Assembly (NCBI RefSeq): GCF_000020605.1
Contig: NC_012781.1
Span: 1,613,501-1,677,500, forward strand
Direction of reading: 5' to 3'
Origin: Agathobacter rectalis ATCC 33656
GTDB taxonomy: Bacteria > Bacillota > Clostridia > Lachnospirales > Lachnospiraceae
DNA: 64,000 nucleotides
In this document: positions 62,757-64,000 of the stretch, one piece after another
Layout: each line of letters starts with the position of its first letter
Numbering within the stretch: position 1 is the first letter of the stretch
The notes under the pieces: model-generated
Database searches by the model: none
What the model was told of the DNA's origin: nothing
Seen by the model: the letters and a program-made list of their open reading frames with translations, nothing else
Program-made: the position numbers and the translations under genes

Positions 62757-64000
62757 TTATCTCTTAAGATTGATAAGCTCCTCGAGAAGTGTATCAGATG
62801 TAGTGATGACACGTGAGTTTGCCTGAAATCCACGCTGAGTTACTATCATATCCGTAAACTGTGAAGACAAATCTACATTTGACATCTCAAGCTCTCCTGA
62901 TGAGATAGAGCCTCCGTCAGCTGATATTTCAACTCCTATTCCATCAAACTCACCTGAGTTTAATGTGCTCTGATAGCAGTTGTCTCCGATTTTTTCAAGA
63001 CCTGATGCATTGGCAAACTGTGCCACAGCTATCTGGCAGAGTAAAACTGTATTACCATTGTCATATGAACCGTATATCTTACCATCGTCACTGACAGTTA
63101 TGCCTGTAAGTGCTCCGAGTGCTTTTCCCTTGCCATCGCCCTGCAAGTCACCGTTCATACCTCCGATAGTAGAGGTTCCGTTATTATTATAGTTCATGGA
63201 TTTGCTGAAATCCACTTCTATATTACTGAAATTACTTCCGTTGATTGAGGCATCCTGTGTGTTTAAGACGGAAAGATTCAGGTTTATTGTCTTTGCAGCC
63301 GGTGAATTTGCACTTGAAATTGATGTAAAAGTACCCTCACTCTGGTCAAAAACGAGCGAAGCGTCCTCAAATATAGTCTGGGGATCTACAGCCCTTCCTT
63401 TATACGAGTACATTGTCTGTCCGTTTGGTCCCTGGCTTGTAATAAAATTACCATCCTTGTCCACATCAAATATTGAATTTCCCTTAGAATCAACGATATC
63501 CTTAAGCGTTACATCATATGTACCATCGGTATTTGTCTTTTTAATACCAAACTTTGCAGTATAGTTGTATCCCAGGTCATCAAAAAAGCCTATAGTGATG
63601 ATTCTTCCGGTGTCGGCTGCCTGGGCATCATTTTTATCAAGCACACCTGATACATATGCCTTTGTTGTAGCCTCCGGAGCTGAGGTTTTAGTGGCAGACG
63701 ACATTACCTGCAGTGATGATACCGTATCCTTTATCACGGTGCCCTTTGCATCTACCTGCCATCCTTGCAATGTATATCCTGTAGAGCTCATACATAAATA
63801 GCCGTTACCATCTACATAGAAATCGCCGGCACGGGTGAAAAGACGGTTTGTTCCATCACTTACCACAAAAAAGTTAGTCGCGTTTTTGTCATTTAATCTA
63901 AGATCAAATGGATTACCGGTAGTCTCAGCAGAACCGGCTCCGGTAATATTTACAGCAGTGGCACCCGACTTTACACCAAGACCTATCTGCTTTGCATTTT
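62757..64000 (-). CDS. flgE: Flagellar hook protein FlgE, 5' end outside the window
   Basis: The reading frame remains open to the window edge, so at least 413 codons are seen and the N-terminus is missing. Hook signature near the visible start: AKQIGLGVKSGATAVN, then NPFDLRLNDKNATNFFVVSDG. The C-terminal helix ends SNVDLSSQFTDMIVTQRGFQANSRVITTSDTLLEELINLKR, the standard rod/hook-family end. Subunit of the flagellar hook, exported by the FliPQR-FlhAB gate. Confidence 0.95.
   Translation of the reverse strand, partial: NAKQIGLGVKSGATAVNITGAGSAETTGNPFDLRLNDKNATNFFVVSDGTNRLFTRAGDFYVDGNGYLCMSSTGYTLQGWQVDAKGTVIKDTVSSLQVMSSATKTSAPEATTKAYVSGVLDKNDAQAADTGRIITIGFFDDLGYNYTAKFGIKKTNTDGTYDVTLKDIVDSKGNSIFDVDKDGNFITSQGPNGQTMYSYKGRAVDPQTIFEDASLVFDQSEGTFTSISSANSPAAKTINLNLSVLNTQDASINGSNFSNIEVDFSKSMNYNNNGTSTIGGMNGDLQGDGKGKALGALTGITVSDDGKIYGSYDNGNTVLLCQIAVAQFANASGLEKIGDNCYQSTLNSGEFDGIGVEISADGGSISSGELEMSNVDLSSQFTDMIVTQRGFQANSRVITTSDTLLEELINLKR

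Noticed and set aside
1-64000. CRISPR arrays, IS elements, prophage genes, tRNA or rRNA genes
   Set aside because: No regular repeat-spacer pattern, transposase or integrase-like ORF, or tRNA/rRNA-like sequence was noticed on reading; all gaps are short and explained by operon signals.

Overview
This window is a gene-dense chromosome segment from a motile, Gram-positive anaerobe of the Lachnospiraceae, probably close to Agathobacter (Eubacterium) rectalis or Roseburia. The grounds are Clostridia-type proteins throughout (PolC, RlmH, a YqfC/YqfD-PhoH-YbeY block), AT-rich gaps, strong Shine-Dalgarno sites, and a fla/che operon that runs straight into rpsB-tsf, as it does in Bacillota. The species call is inference. 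Apart from two genes, everything is on the minus strand, so transcription reads from high to low coordinates. No IS element, prophage, CRISPR array, tRNA or rRNA was seen, and no stretch longer than 300 bases lacks a gene. The largest gaps are about 140-160 bases and hold promoters, terminators or leaders.

Layout in transcription order, from the right edge. (1) 64000-42271 is the distal part of a fla/che operon: flgE (5' end outside the window), motA, motB, fliL, fliM, fliY, fliO, fliP, fliQ, fliR, flhB, flhA, flhF, flhG, a PilZ protein, cheB, cheA, cheW, cheC, cheD, a small membrane protein, the sigma-28 gene fliA, a SwrB-like protein and a MltG-fragment protein. It encodes motor, switch, export gate, placement factors, Bacillus-type adaptation (CheC/CheD/FliY) and the late-gene sigma factor. 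The cheY and flbD/swrD genes that often sit inside this operon are missing from their usual positions. (2) 42270-40188 is rpsB-tsf with a structured leader and a strong terminator. (3) 40185-37002 holds a degenerate NodB-fold membrane protein and a bactofilin, placed in front of pyrH and frr. (4) 36893-27481 is uppS-cdsA-dxr-rseP-ispG-polC: isoprenoid and lipid-carrier synthesis, site-2 protease and the replicative polymerase.

(5) 27346-26235 holds the only plus-strand genes, xpt and an unknown two-TM protein. (6) 26188-20055 is rlmH, yqfC, a shortened yqfD, phoH, a PgpH-like protein that has lost its HD catalytic residues, ybeY, a MurJ/SpoVB-type flippase and a BofC-like protein whose start codon lies in the loop of a terminator-like hairpin. 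(7) 20024-10224 is two flavoproteins, mutS, mutL, miaA and a YnbB-type PLP enzyme. (8) 10240-53 is the elongasome and division block: radC, mreB, mreC, mreD, a very long PBP2, minD, minE (no minC), rodA, mgsA, a lipoprotein D,D-carboxypeptidase, and a small P-loop protein with its own promoter and terminator.

Most genes are conserved housekeeping genes. The unusual points are concentrated in the catalytically degenerate proteins (PgpH-like and NodB-like), the start-codon hairpin at 20406-20455, the bactofilin/NodB insertion, the rpsB leader and local departures from canonical gene order.
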